DNA of 64,000 nt from Parasedimentitalea denitrificans (GCF_011813015.1 NZ_QHLQ01000002.1:310001-374000); one strand, 5' to 3'; positions 26,763-36,093 are shown, numbered from the stretch's first letter. Numbers and translations are program-made. The notes: generated by a model from the letters alone, not told the origin.

Positions 26763-26796
26763 TAGTCTGACTATAATTTCTTTTAGTCAACTAAAA
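26763..26796. promoter_or_regulatory. Two TAGTC-centred inverted repeats upstream of the peptide operon
   Basis: TAGTC-T-GACTA (26763-26773) and TTTTAGT-CA-ACTAAAA (26781-26796) lie in tandem in the gap between the XRE-cupin gene and the binding-protein gene, 54-87 bp upstream of its ATG. Shared half-site TAGT(C) suggests a dimeric regulator; the XRE-cupin protein encoded next door is the obvious candidate (inference). Confidence 0.45.
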
Positions 26797-27013
26797 ATCA
26801 CAAATCGCCCCCTTTCCCACTGTTGGTTCTGATTTTTTTAACGAGCATTTTCATGCCATTAGACCACTGTCACATCGGCTACATGCGAAACTGTCCAGCT
26901 CCAGGCATTGCGGCACAGCAAGCCGAAACCCTCGCCGGTTCACGGGGCTTCAACGATGCGGTCGCCGCAATCGACCGACTACTGCGAATCGATCTCTATG
27001 GAATCAGTTCAAA

Positions 27014-27616
27014 TCAGCTACCGCTGTTGGCTTCACTAATAGGCGATGTACTCACCCAAAGCTCGACCGCTTCGGTTTCGCTAGTCACTTTCGAGAAGTG
27101 CGTTTTGGTGGTATCATGATGCACGGTATCGCCTGGCGACATGATAAACACATCGTCATTCAGATGGTATTCCAACTGGCCGGACAACAGGTAACAAAAC
27201 ACCTCTCCGGTGTGCTGCATTTTCTCAGAAACATGCCCAGGTGGTCGGTGAATGATAATCGAATATAACAACGATCCAGCAAACCCCGGCCCCAGTTTTT
27301 CATACATTCGACCCGCGGTTCCCAGAGAATAAACTTGGCGTTTTTCCTTAGGAATGTACTCGCTTAACTCTTCCGGCACGCTCAGCAGCTGCTCGATACT
27401 CGTCTGCAGACACGAGGCAATGCTCATTAGCGACGATAGCGATGGCGAACTAAGGCCGCGCTCAACTTGCGAAATGAACCCGGTGGTCAGACCCGCTTCA
27501 CTTGCGACGTCGTCCAGCGTCTTTTTCAGCGCCTTTCTGCGATAACGGATGGCGTTTCCCAGTTGAGTGGGTTGCGCACTCTTGCCGCGCTTACGCCGTT
27601 TATTTGATCCGTCCAT
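27014..27616 (-). CDS. XRE-family regulator with C-terminal cupin
   Basis: A 200-residue regulator. A basic N-terminus (MDGSNKRRKRGKSA) and HTH (about 20-75, RRKALKKTLDDVASEAGLTT then GFISQVERGLSSPSLSSL) are followed by a cupin domain (about 120-190, HTGEVFCYLLSGQLEYHLND and SPGDTVHHDTTKTHF). ATG 27616 is taken; an adjacent TTG is possible. It lies about 300 bp upstream of the peptide operon on the same strand, so it may regulate that operon. Unlike the regulator at 107, this one resembles SutR/YdcN-like proteins rather than PuuR. Confidence 0.85.
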   Translation of the reverse strand: MDGSNKRRKRGKSAQPTQLGNAIRYRRKALKKTLDDVASEAGLTTGFISQVERGLSSPSLSSLMSIASCLQTSIEQLLSVPEELSEYIPKEKRQVYSLGTAGRMYEKLGPGFAGSLLYSIIIHRPPGHVSEKMQHTGEVFCYLLSGQLEYHLNDDVFIMSPGDTVHHDTTKTHFSKVTSETEAVELWVSTSPISEANSGS

Positions 27617-28050
27617 CAATCTACCCTTTGTACTTCAGTTTGATGATACACTGACTTTAAAACACGGCCATTCGGACGGCGTGTCAAACTTAGTCGCTGC
27701 GTTCTTCCGCCGTTTGGACACCGTTTTTACAGCTTTTACCACAGTATTTAGTTGTTTTGATGCTTTAAAAAAGCACTTTCCTGAATGGGGATGCTCTCTC
27801 AGCCCCACGCGAGGGAAACACGACCGCTCAACACAACCTTGAATGGAGGTGCGTTCTTTTAACGCACGGCTTTGAATTTTTGATCAGGAACACGCCGTGC
27901 CGAAAAAACAAACCGAGTCCTCGCAAGACCTAACCAGGAGCCAGTAGTGCGCAGGTCCAATTTATTTTTTTCGATCAAAATCCAAAAGAAAACGCAGGCA
28001 AGCTTATTCTCCAATTTTCTATGAAACAGGTTGTGTCTCAGTTAAGCGGA
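27617..28050. other. Intergenic stretch without recognisable gene
   Basis: 434 bp upstream of the XRE-cupin gene, expected to hold its promoter. A hairpin GTGCGTT-CTTTT-AACGCAC lies at 27849-27867 and is followed by a T-rich stretch, which looks like a leftover terminator. No coding potential that I could support. Confidence 0.4.
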
Positions 28051-28202
28051 CGTTGTGTATTGGTAATACCATGGCCTTCCAAACAAAGCTGCTAAGTTTC
28101 GCGACGTATCACTGAGCTGCTTAGCCTTATTTTTATTGATTTTTGCATCGCATTTGGTTGCATTGTGTACCACCAAATTGCGTACCATTACCTACAAGAA
28201 GC

Positions 28203-29008
28203 CGACAAAGATTTGCTTAAGCTCACAGAGACATTTGCCAGGAATTTCCTCATGCCAAATCCAGTACGGACAAATACTGGGATGCCGAAGTTAAAGGCTT
28301 GGTGCTCTTCGTGGGGAAGCGGTCCAAGACCTGGTACTTCCAGAAAGATGTTGGCGGCCGGACCAAGCGCATTTTGATCGGCCGGTTCCCGATCATCTCG
28401 GCGCAAGCTGCTCGGCACTCTACAAACATGCACGCCGGACCAACGATCTGGCCGAGTGCCCTACGATGGCTATCGAGTGGTTTGAAGAAACACCGGATGG
28501 CCGGATCATTGGCGACTTGAAGGAGTGGCGGCAAACAATCGACGATCTGAGCAACCCAATTCATCGCGTATTTTTTGAACTTCTCCTGTTTACAGGTCTT
28601 AGAAAAACCGAGGCACTTACTCTTCAATGGAAACAAGTCCAGGAAGATCGGATCCACTTGCCGATGACAAAGAACGGCCGGAGTTTTGATCTGCCTATCC
28701 TGCAGGTACACCATGAGATCCTGGCACCGCTGCGCCCTCTCAGCCGTCAATGGGTATTTCCGTCTCCAAAGTCGGTGGCAGGGCACATCACGAAGCCGGA
28801 AAGGCTTAAATTCAACCCGCACATGCATCGCAGGACATTTGCGACGGTCGCCATGGAAGCTGGAGTTCTGGAAGAGGTCGTCGGTCGGTTGCTGAACCAT
28901 ACGCCACTGTCGATAACCGGGCAGAGATATACTCGGCCATCTTTGGATGCGCTTCGGCCCTCCATTGAAATCGCATGCAAGGAAATATCGGATCGTATCG
29001 AAAACTAA
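28203..29008 (+). pseudogene. Tyrosine recombinase relic, copy A (internal deletion)
   Basis: A decayed phage-type integrase. The N-terminal arm-binding part is out of frame, its expected ATG is replaced by TTG (compare 54241), and about 280 bp are missing at 28418. There the text jumps from the DUF4102-like domain (TWYFQKDVGGRTKRILIGRF) to the end of the core-binding domain. The catalytic domain from about 28466 is open to 29008 with box I LLLFTGLRKTEALTLQW, HMHRRTFATVAMEAG, and LLNHTPLSITGQRYTRPS holding the last His and the catalytic Tyr. The domain alone is unlikely to recombine DNA. Confidence 0.85.
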
Positions 29009-29393
29009 CGCCGTCAGCTGAACAGAACTTCAGACCCTGCGGTTATTGGCTAAGTTTGAGGTCGACCCGAGCTCAATATGGACCGCCCTCCCCTGCCCGT
29101 GATAGAAAGCTGTGTCAACGTCAAGTTGTCGTTGCAGATGGGCTTTCTTGTTGGTGATGTGACCTCCGCTCACGGAGTCTGCAGCGGCTTAGCGGGCCTT
29201 CCAGACCGCCACAGGGATCAGTGAAACTGAAGCTTCAATCCTGACCGGACTCCATCAGATTGCGTCCAACCGCAGGTTTGGACGGCCCTGCGCAGCACCT
29301 ATTTGATGTAAAACGCCAACTCCGGACCTTGTTCAATCCTTGCAGCTTCATCAACTCTGCTCGTTTCCATCTGGGTTTGTTCAGAATTTGTCC
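29009..29393. other. Non-coding stretch between recombinase relic and LysR gene
   Basis: 385 bp with a close counterpart at 55286-55678. Around 29098-29160 it contains a segment (AGCTGTGTCAACGTC..., GCAGATGGGC) that also stands as leader of the other recombinase pseudogene at 60338. No gene seen. Confidence 0.5.
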
Positions 29394-30311
29394 TTAAGCA
29401 ATTCTCGTTCTGTTGCTTTCAGCTTCAGCCAGCAGCCATTCGCAGAATACATTTACTTTCATTTGGCGCCTGCGTCCCACTGGGCAGACTAACCAATAGC
29501 CCATATCCGTCCGCAAGGTGAGATCAAAGGGCCTGATCAATCGGCCCGCCTTCAATTCTTCGGCAATCGCAGAATGGCTGATCAAGGCAATACCATCCCC
29601 GTTTATTGCCGCTTCGATCGCCATGCTTTCGATCGTAAAACGGGGGCCGTAGTTCACTTTGACACCTTCGACACCGGCTGCCTTGGTCCACATGTTCCAA
29701 TCCGGTATTTGTATCGTCATCTTGCCCCAATCTACGTGGATCAGGCGGTGATGCTTCAAGTCGTCCGGGGTGCGTAAGGGGCTATTACCAGTCAGAATTT
29801 TTGGACTACAAGCCGGGCTGACTTCCTCCCCAAGAATACGCGTTACCTCCAGTCCGGGGTAATCCCCCATCCCGAGGCGAATACCAACGTCGATACCGTC
29901 ACGATCAAAATCCCGGGTTTCCAGAGATGCATCCAACCGCACATCAATATCGGGATAAAGACTGGAGAAATGAGGCAATCGCGGCAGCAACCATTTGACT
30001 GCGAAGGTGGGGACACAACTGACGGTCAAAAGGCCTGACGCCTCGTTCTGAGCCAGCCGGTCAACCGCTTCTGCTAGCTTGTCGAACCCTTCTGTGACCA
30101 ATGGCAAGACCGCCCTGGCCTCTTCGGTCAATTGAACCGCCCGTGTCATACGACGAAAGAGAACGACGCCGAGATAGCTCTCCAATTGCTTGATTTGCTG
30201 GCTGACCGCGGCAGGTGTTACGAACAGCTCCTCGGCTGCCTTAGAAAAACTCAACCATCTTGCAGCAACTTCGAAGGCTTGCAAAGACTTAAGCGGTGGT
30301 AGGCGACGCAT
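29394..30311 (-). CDS. LysR-family regulator, GcvA-like, copy A
   Basis: A 305-residue LysR regulator. The winged HTH (residues 5-65: LPPLKSLQAFEVAARWLSFS, then KAAEELFVTPAAVSQQIKQL) and the effector domain (about 90-300) are complete, and MRRLPPLKSLQAFE is the GcvA-type opening. AACCTCC (GGAGGTT on the coding strand) precedes the ATG. It is nearly identical to the protein encoded at 55679-56596 (differences S/N, T/N, Y/H, R/G). It faces a small ORF across 135 bp. The target is unknown; the duplicated block contains no enzyme gene. Confidence 0.9.
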   Translation of the reverse strand: MRRLPPLKSLQAFEVAARWLSFSKAAEELFVTPAAVSQQIKQLESYLGVVLFRRMTRAVQLTEEARAVLPLVTEGFDKLAEAVDRLAQNEASGLLTVSCVPTFAVKWLLPRLPHFSSLYPDIDVRLDASLETRDFDRDGIDVGIRLGMGDYPGLEVTRILGEEVSPACSPKILTGNSPLRTPDDLKHHRLIHVDWGKMTIQIPDWNMWTKAAGVEGVKVNYGPRFTIESMAIEAAINGDGIALISHSAIAEELKAGRLIRPFDLTLRTDMGYWLVCPVGRRRQMKVNVFCEWLLAEAESNRTRIA

Positions 30312-30446
30312 ACAAACCTCCGGAAACGCGACGGTTAAGAAAAACTAACCCTCAGACGTAAAAAACATCGTTTGTAGGAAATGTCCAGAAGAGGCTAACG
30401 GAAACTATCAATCAATTATCATCCCGCAGCCAGGAGACACAAGAAA

Positions 30447-30566
30447 ATGAACCACCCGATCAACCAATACCCCGCGCGGCCGACTGCCCTGTCGATGCTG
30501 ATTTCCGAAGCGTCCTATCGCGTTGTTGTCGCCGTTGCGCGCCGTCTCCAGCGACCACAAAGCTAG
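30447..30566 (+). CDS. 39-codon ORF divergent from LysR, copy A
   Basis: ATG 30447 follows AGGAGA by 9 nt and opens 39 codons (MNHPINQYPARPTALSM..., ending ARRLQRPQS). It lies on the strand opposite the LysR gene, where such regulators often control a target. The same ORF with two substitutions and the same ribosome site is at 56732. The basic amphipathic end (VVVAVARRLQR) recalls the start of DUF1127-type small proteins whose C-terminal part would be lost; that link is weak. Confidence 0.5.
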   Translation: MNHPINQYPARPTALSMLISEASYRVVVAVARRLQRPQS

Positions 30567-30769
30567 CCCATACCAAACACACGATGGATGCTTGAGGTTC
30601 CGCTTTAACTACCTTTATCAAGCGTGTGGATCACAGCGAATGTCAGTTAACGTCCTTCTGGTCGAAATGTAAATGGTGCAGCAATTTGGTCACTTCACGC
30701 ACCTATAATGTAGCAAACGACCCTGAGCCGACATTCGTAACAAACCCGTCCAATGGCCGCGTCCAGTCC

Positions 30770-31046
30770 AAAGCGGACTTTTTATCCGCTGTCTCGCCAC
30801 AACTTACACGCTGTTTTGGTTGCGGGCCTGCGCAACAATGGCAAGAGCGCTGAAACACTTTCCCCAAACTGGCCCTGCTCAGACGATACTTGCAGAGCAG
30901 CCACTAAAGATCGGGCATTTGAACAGTTCGGTCACCCGGCAAATAGTTCGTTTTACCTAGCCAAATGTTTCTGCTAGAAACACGGCGTTCGCACAACGCG
31001 AACGCCGGTCGTAGCCAACCCGGCAAACAAAACATGGATCTGAAAA
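30770..31046. other. queC upstream region with perfect 10-bp hairpin
   Basis: No gene recognised. At 30983-31007, CGGCGTTCGC and GCGAACGCCG form a perfect stem around ACAAC, 39 nt before the queC ATG, without a T-run. It could be a structured leader element or a protein site. It does not fit the preQ1 riboswitch layouts I know. Confidence 0.4.
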
Positions 31047-31739
31047 ATGAAGACAATCGTTATCTGCTCAGGCGGACTCGATTCGGTATCTTTGGCGCAC
31101 AAAGTTGCGGCAGAACACGAATTGATTGGCCTGATCGCCTTTGACTATGGCCAGCGCCACAGCAAAGAAACCGACTTTGCCGCGCGTTGCGCCAAACGCC
31201 TGGACATCCCTTTTGACCTAATCGACATGCGCCACATCGGCGCCCACCTCTCGGGCTCGGCGTTGACGGATGATGTAGATGTGCCGGACGGACACTATGC
31301 CGAAGACACCATGAAGGTCACCGTGGTACCAAACCGCAATGCCATCATGTTGTCGATTGCCTTTGGTGTGGCTGCAGCCAAACAGGCCAATGCGGTTGCA
31401 ACCGCAGTACATGGGGGCGACCATTTCATCTACCCAGATTGCCGCCCTGACTTCACCGAGGCCTTTGAGGCGATGCAGGCCAAGGCATTGGATGGCTATG
31501 CCAATGTGAAGCTCTATACGCCGTTTGTGCATGTCCCTAAGTCGGCCATCGTGACCGAAGGTGCCAAACATGACACGCCCTTTGCCGACACCTGGTCCTG
31601 TTACAAAGGCGGCGAACAGCACTGCGGGCGCTGCGGTACCTGCGTCGAACGGCGCGAGGCGTTTCATGTTGCCGAGATCCCGGATCCGACAGATTACGCT
31701 GATCCTGACTACTGGAAATCTGTGCTGGAGAGCGCCTGA
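31047..31739 (+). CDS. queC: 7-cyano-7-deazaguanine synthase
   Basis: Converts 7-carboxy-7-deazaguanine and ammonia to preQ0 with ATP in queuosine synthesis; cytosolic, 230 residues, normal length. The PP-loop ATPase motif CSGGLDSVSLAHK is at the N-terminus. The zinc-binding cysteines are at the end (TWSCYKGGEQHCGRCGTC), and the typical VPNRNAIMLSIAFGVA and HGGDHFIYPDCRPDF are present. The stop overlaps the queD start (TGATG). First gene of queCDEF. Confidence 0.95.
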   Translation: MKTIVICSGGLDSVSLAHKVAAEHELIGLIAFDYGQRHSKETDFAARCAKRLDIPFDLIDMRHIGAHLSGSALTDDVDVPDGHYAEDTMKVTVVPNRNAIMLSIAFGVAAAKQANAVATAVHGGDHFIYPDCRPDFTEAFEAMQAKALDGYANVKLYTPFVHVPKSAIVTEGAKHDTPFADTWSCYKGGEQHCGRCGTCVERREAFHVAEIPDPTDYADPDYWKSVLESA

Positions 31740-32095
31740 TGTATCGGATTACCAAAGAGTTCCACTTCTCTGCAAGTCACCAGCTCTGCTCTCTGCCCAG
31801 TGACCACCCCTGCGCCCGCATGCACGGGCACAACTACATCGCCGAAGTCGAATTGGCCGCAGAGGAGTTGGACCAGAATGGCTTTGTTCTCGACTATCGT
31901 GAGCTGAAACCCTTAAAAACCTGGATCGACAATGAATTGGATCACCGCCATCTGAACGAGGCTTTTGACCACGACATGGTCACCTCCGAATACCTGGCCA
32001 AGAAAATCTATAACTTCTGTCGGGCACACTGGCCCCAAACCAGCGCCGTACGAGTCAGCGAAACCCCCAAAACCTGGGCTGAGTATCGACCATGA
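31739..32095 (+). CDS. queD: 6-carboxy-5,6,7,8-tetrahydropterin synthase
   Basis: Makes 6-carboxytetrahydropterin from dihydroneopterin triphosphate, the first committed step toward preQ0; 118 residues. Zinc histidines are in FSASHQL and MHGHNY, the catalytic Cys precedes them (HPCARMHGH), and the LDHRHLNE motif and C-terminal SETP are present. Overlaps queC and queE. Confidence 0.95.
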   Translation: MYRITKEFHFSASHQLCSLPSDHPCARMHGHNYIAEVELAAEELDQNGFVLDYRELKPLKTWIDNELDHRHLNEAFDHDMVTSEYLAKKIYNFCRAHWPQTSAVRVSETPKTWAEYRP

Positions 32096-32820
32096 ACCGC
32101 TTACGTATCGCCGAGATTTTCGGCCCTACCATACAGGGTGAAGGCGCCGTGATTGGTGTTCCGACTGTCTTTGTAAGGGCCGGTGGATGTGACTATCGCT
32201 GCTCGTGGTGTGACAGCCTGCATGCGGTGGACAGCAAATTCCGCCACGATTGGAAACCAATGACAGCCGCTGACATCTTTGCCGAGATCGAGCACCTGTC
32301 AGGGGGCGTGCCCCTAGCCCTATCCCTATCCGGTGGCAATCCTGCCATTCAGGATTTCTCGCAGCTGATCGCCTTGGGCCAAGCCAAAGGGTATCGCTTT
32401 GTCATGGAAACCCAAGGATCAATTGCACAAAACTGGTTCAGCGAGCTGTCCACACTGATCCTCAGCCCCAAACCGCCATCTTCGGGGGAAACGGTGGACT
32501 GGGCCAAGTTCGACGACTGCATCACCCAAGCCAAACAGGCCGAAACGGTGATGAAGATCGTGATCTTTGATGTGGCCGACTACAATTGGGCACGCGAGGT
32601 CGCGACGCGCTATCCAGACCTGCCGCTATATCTGCAGCCAGGCAACCATACTCCACCACCGCTTGAAGCCGAGGATGCCGAGGATGCCGAAATCAACATG
32701 GAAGGTATCATGAACCGCTACGAGTGGTTGATCGACAAAACTTTGGGGGATCACTGGTATTCCCCCACAATCCTGCCACAGCTGCATGTGCTCGTCTGGG
32801 GCAACAAACGTGGCGTTTGA
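32092..32820 (+). CDS. queE: 7-carboxy-7-deazaguanine synthase (radical SAM)
   Basis: Radical SAM enzyme of 242 residues that rearranges 6-carboxytetrahydropterin to 7-carboxy-7-deazaguanine. The opening [20 protein letters not shown] is diagnostic, and the cluster cysteines are in [16 protein letters not shown] (C-x3-C-x2-C). The start overlaps the queD stop (ATGA). Confidence 0.95.
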   Translation: MNRLRIAEIFGPTIQGEGAVIGVPTVFVRAGGCDYRCSWCDSLHAVDSKFRHDWKPMTAADIFAEIEHLSGGVPLALSLSGGNPAIQDFSQLIALGQAKGYRFVMETQGSIAQNWFSELSTLILSPKPPSSGETVDWAKFDDCITQAKQAETVMKIVIFDVADYNWAREVATRYPDLPLYLQPGNHTPPPLEAEDAEDAEINMEGIMNRYEWLIDKTLGDHWYSPTILPQLHVLVWGNKRGV

Positions 32821-32832
32821 AGGAACATGACA

Positions 32833-33300
32833 ATGGCAAATGACGACACCTATGCAAACCTGACCCAGCTTGGCGGCAAAACCGAGCTGCCAAACTCGCC
32901 AGAAGAAGCGGTGCTGGAACGCGTTCCAAACCCGCAGGCCGGAGCTGACTATGCAGTGCGTTTCACTGCGCCCGAGTTCACGTCGCTGTGCCCCATGACC
33001 GGGCAGCCCGATTTCGCCCACATCGTGCTGGACTTCGTCCCCGGTGATTGGTTGGTCGAAAGCAAATCGCTGAAACTGTTCCTTGGTTCGTTCCGTAATC
33101 ACGGCGCTTTTCACGAGGATTGCACTGTTAGCATTGGCAAGCGGCTTGTGGAATTGCTCGAGCCCAAGTGGCTCCGCGTCGGCGGTTATTGGTATCCACG
33201 CGGAGGAATCCCGATCGATATTTTCTACCAAACTGGCGAGCAGCCATCGACAGTTTGGATTCCGGATCAGGGCGTCCCGACATATCGTGGCCGTGGATAA
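32833..33300 (+). CDS. queF: NADPH-dependent preQ0 reductase
   Basis: Reduces preQ0 to preQ1, the base inserted into tRNA by Tgt; 155 residues, short type I QueF. The nucleophilic Cys is in [14 protein letters not shown], and [20 protein letters not shown] is the family signature. Of two in-frame ATGs, 32833 lies 8 nt from GAAGGA and is preferred to 32827, which is too close. Its presence shows the pathway aims at tRNA queuosine rather than only preQ0-derived products. Confidence 0.95.
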   Translation: MANDDTYANLTQLGGKTELPNSPEEAVLERVPNPQAGADYAVRFTAPEFTSLCPMTGQPDFAHIVLDFVPGDWLVESKSLKLFLGSFRNHGAFHEDCTVSIGKRLVELLEPKWLRVGGYWYPRGGIPIDIFYQTGEQPSTVWIPDQGVPTYRGRG

Positions 33301-33312
33301 TCAAAGTTAGAC

Positions 33313-33334
33313 CGTGTTTGTTTCAGCGAACACG
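33313..33334 (+). terminator. Hairpin after queF, possible terminator
   Basis: CGTGTTTG and CGAACACG pair (one G-U) around TTTCAG 12 nt after the queF stop; the downstream T-content is poor. Confidence 0.4.
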
Positions 33335-33760
33335 ATCAATTCTGCTTTGTCTTTTGACAAACTGTGAACATCTGAGGAATTGCTCCTCATTGCTTAATGT
33401 ATGCTCACTGCAAGGCTATGAGGTTCACGGCTTCACTGTCTCTGGATTGAATCGCCGTTATTCACGCCCCATAGCGGCACGCCCAAAAAAATTTGAAGGC
33501 GTCAGTTAGGGCCGTTTAGTTCCTGTCAGGGCAAGCTGCGGCCGGACTATGCAAAGTTCGCTTTCTGAGCGTTGTTGCCATTGAGGATGATTGCATTCTA
33601 TGGCCGGTTCCAGCCCTTCTACGACATTGGTGCCCAGTGCAGCAGGAGGAACGTCTGGAGCAGAAAGGGCGAGTTCCGGACCTTCGCTGCTGTTAAATTC
33701 AAAGTCTGCTTTGGGCAACGCAAATTTAGTGACGACTGGGCTTCAGTTTATTGCCCCTTT
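33335..33760. other. Intergenic stretch without recognisable gene
   Basis: 426 bp between queF and the convergent sugar kinase. Short open frames exist but none has a ribosome site or a family I know. It contains a TATGGCCGGTTCCAGCCC-like string similar to short strings at 30750, 43300 and 57040. Confidence 0.4.
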
Positions 33761-34687
33761 TTAAAGTTCATTGGCCCAAGGGGGATTAGAACCTGCACGT
33801 GACACAGCAATCGCGGCGGCTCTGGCACCATTCAGTAGAGCCTGTTCCAGTGCTTGCCCGGGTAGCGTTTTTAACTCGCTCTTCCTGAGCTGGTCAAGTT
33901 CGAACAATTTGGCCAGAACCCCGGCATTGAAAGTGTCCCCGGCTCCAACCGTGTCGACAATTTGTGCCTTCTCTGCGGCGACCGCCACCTCGGTTCCGTT
34001 GGGCAAAAAGCCCGTCGCCCCTTTGCTTCCTTGGGTCAGGAAAATCACAGACGGCCCCTTTTCCAGAAGCATCCCGGCTTTTTGAGATAGCGACATCGGC
34101 CCCGGTAACATCCAATTCAGGTCATCATCAGATACCTTGACGATATCCGACCGCGCGATCATTTGCTCTATCCGGACGCGGTACCGCGTTACATCCTGGA
34201 TAAACCCTGGGCGGATGTTCGGATCCAGCATCACCACCCGATCACCCCCCTCCCGTTCCAGCAAGGCGGCATAGGCATCTGCGCAGGGTTCGCAAGCCAG
34301 GCTGATCCCACCGAAAAACAGCGTCGACACGCCTTCTGTTAGGTCAGGAATTTCTTGAAGCTCCAGCATTCGTCCGGCAGTGTTTTCATCAAAAAAACTA
34401 TAAGCTGCTTGTCCATCGATGAGTTGCACAAATGCGAGTGTGGAAGGCCGATCAGAAGCAACGACGTTTGATGTATCAACGTTGCTAGCTTCTAGCGCAG
34501 CCATAAGCTGCTGGCCAAACATGTCGCTTGAAATTCCGCTCAGCAAACCTGTCTGAACCCCAAGCCGCCCCAAGGCGATTGCACTGTTGAACACCGCACC
34601 ACCCGAATGAGGCGCAAAACCTATGCCTCCAGCGGTAGTTGATGATGGTATCATGTCGATCAATGCTTCACCGCAGCAAAGTATCAC
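33761..34687 (-). CDS. PfkB-family sugar kinase (fructokinase-like)
   Basis: A ribokinase-fold kinase of 308 residues that phosphorylates the imported hexose, probably fructose. The N-terminus MILCCGEALIDMIPS, the family signature SGGAVFNSAIALGRLG, and the ATP/anion-hole motif DTVGAGDTFNAG with the catalytic Asp are present. Last gene of the Frc-like operon, 18 nt after the P-loop kinase gene. Confidence 0.9.
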   Translation of the reverse strand: MILCCGEALIDMIPSSTTAGGIGFAPHSGGAVFNSAIALGRLGVQTGLLSGISSDMFGQQLMAALEASNVDTSNVVASDRPSTLAFVQLIDGQAAYSFFDENTAGRMLELQEIPDLTEGVSTLFFGGISLACEPCADAYAALLEREGGDRVVMLDPNIRPGFIQDVTRYRVRIEQMIARSDIVKVSDDDLNWMLPGPMSLSQKAGMLLEKGPSVIFLTQGSKGATGFLPNGTEVAVAAEKAQIVDTVGAGDTFNAGVLAKLFELDQLRKSELKTLPGQALEQALLNGARAAAIAVSRAGSNPPWANEL

Positions 34688-34705
34688 TTACGTTTTCCTT
34701 TTTGG

Positions 34706-35329
34706 TTAGATAATAATGTCTGCGTGCAAGGCGAATGAGTCTATCAACTTTGCATTCGCCAAATCGTTTTCTTCGGCTCGTCTTCTGGCTTGTTCAGGTG
34801 ACAGACCATACGATAGCCAACGTTCTATTAGTCGACGTTTTAACGTGACCCCCGGAACCTCCAACCTCAGCGCCAGGTCCCAATGGTGACGCAGGTCTCT
34901 CCAGCCCGGTTTATCAAACAGTAGGTAGTTGCCTTCGACAATTACGGTGTCGCACGCCTTGTTCACACAACCCGCAGCCGCGATGGCGATATCCCGGGAC
35001 CGGTCAAATGTGGGGAAGTAGACTTCGGGTTCATCGTGAAGCCGAGTGATAAGTTGCAGGAACCCATGCATGTCAAATGTTTCAGGAGCCCCCTTGCTGT
35101 TAAGAAGACCGCGTTCGACAAGGATCTCGTTGTGCAAGTGGAAGCCATCCATCGGCAAAACCTGGGCAGAGCAACCTTTTTCATTCAACCGATTGACAAG
35201 TATTTCTGCCTGGGTGGACTTGCCACTGGCCGGTGAACCGGCCAGAGCCACCAATCGACGCACCCCCGACCGGGGGGACGCCAGAACTTGTTCCGCCAGA
35301 TCCTCGATAGAGGGATTAATACTGCTCAT
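34706..35329 (-). CDS. frcK: P-loop kinase of the fructose uptake operon (FrcK/uridine kinase-like)
   Basis: A 207-residue kinase of the nucleoside/pantothenate kinase-like superfamily. Walker A is AGSPASGKST, followed by PMDGFHLHNEIL, a typical uridine-kinase/PanK-like substrate loop, and VIVEGNYLLFDKPGWRDL. In rhizobia a similar kinase is encoded with the fructose transporter (frcBCAK); its true substrate is not settled, as far as I know. The start overlaps the frcA stop by 4 nt. Confidence 0.8.
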   Translation of the reverse strand: MSSINPSIEDLAEQVLASPRSGVRRLVALAGSPASGKSTQAEILVNRLNEKGCSAQVLPMDGFHLHNEILVERGLLNSKGAPETFDMHGFLQLITRLHDEPEVYFPTFDRSRDIAIAAAGCVNKACDTVIVEGNYLLFDKPGWRDLRHHWDLALRLEVPGVTLKRRLIERWLSYGLSPEQARRRAEENDLANAKLIDSFALHADIII

Positions 35330-36093
35330 GCCGCTCTTGGGGCCTCTTTGGCGCCGGTCATAAATGCAACAGCGTCGGACATTGTATAATCCTTGGGATC
35401 AATGACACAAAGCCGTTTGCCAAGACGATGCACATGGATGCGGTCAGCGACCTCAAACACATGTGGCATATTGTGACTGATCAGAATGATCGGAATGCCG
35501 CGTGATTTTACGTCCTGGATAAGCTCCAGAACTTTGCGGCTTTCCTTGACCCCCAATGCCGCAGTTGGTTCGTCTAGGATGATGACCTTGGACCCAAAGG
35601 CCGCTGCCCGCGCCACAGCAACCCCTTGGCGTTGCCCTCCTGAAAGCGTTTCGACAGCCTGATTGATGTTCTGAATTGTCATCAAACCCAGCTCCGTCAG
35701 CTTGTCGCGGGCGAATTTCTCCATCGCGGCGCGATCAAGCTGGCGCAGCCATTTCCCTCGAAACCCCGGTTTTCGCAGTTCGCGCCCCATGAATATATTG
35801 TCAGCAATCGACAGTGCAGGCGACATGGCCAGTGTTTGGTAAACAGTTTCAATCCCAGCTTCGCGTGCCTCGATAGGAGAGGCGAAATTCACGTCTTTCC
35901 CTTCCAGTGTCACGGTGCCTTCGTCTGGGATCACGGCCCCGGACACAGCCTTGATCAGTGAGCTTTTACCCGCGCCATTGTCGCCAATGACGGCTAGGAT
36001 TTCACCTGGCATGAGGTCAAAGTCACAGTTGTCGAGTGCGGTAACCTTGCCATAGCGTTTGACCAATCCGCGGCCTTTCAAAATCGGTTCCAT
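35326..36093 (-). CDS. frcA: Fructose-type ABC transporter ATP-binding protein
   Basis: A single-domain sugar ABC ATPase of 255 residues, as in FrcA, rather than the doubled RbsA/XylG form. Walker A GDNGAGKSS, signature LSGGQRQGVAVARA, Walker B VIILDEPTAALGV and H-loop LISHNM are all present. The ATG at 36093 touches the permease stop. The frame is open 26 codons further upstream, but that part overlaps the permease gene. Confidence 0.9.
   Translation of the reverse strand: MEPILKGRGLVKRYGKVTALDNCDFDLMPGEILAVIGDNGAGKSSLIKAVSGAVIPDEGTVTLEGKDVNFASPIEAREAGIETVYQTLAMSPALSIADNIFMGRELRKPGFRGKWLRQLDRAAMEKFARDKLTELGLMTIQNINQAVETLSGGQRQGVAVARAAAFGSKVIILDEPTAALGVKESRKVLELIQDVKSRGIPIILISHNMPHVFEVADRIHVHRLGKRLCVIDPKDYTMSDAVAFMTGAKEAPRAA

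Larger units (their letters stand above)
28051..30769. repeat. Long direct repeat, copy A (recombinase relic + LysR + small ORF)
   Basis: This 2.7-kb segment recurs in the same orientation at 54078-57054. Shared parts in order are a 150-bp leader (CCTTCCAAACAAAG...), a tyrosine-recombinase relic, a 385-bp non-coding stretch, a minus-strand LysR gene, a divergent 39-codon ORF and about 200 bp beyond it. Similarity fades near CCAATGGCCGCGTCCAG. Copy A is shorter mainly because about 280 bp inside the recombinase are missing. The LysR proteins differ at 4 of 305 residues. Confidence 0.85.

Noticed and set aside
26823..27119. 98-codon plus-strand frame between the peptide operon and XRE-cupin gene
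   Set aside because: It runs antisense into the regulator's 3' end, has no ribosome site and matches no family I know.
30983..31007. preQ1 riboswitch in front of queC
   Set aside because: The hairpin lacks the loop and A-rich tail of preQ1-I and the layout of the other classes known to me; recorded only as a hairpin.
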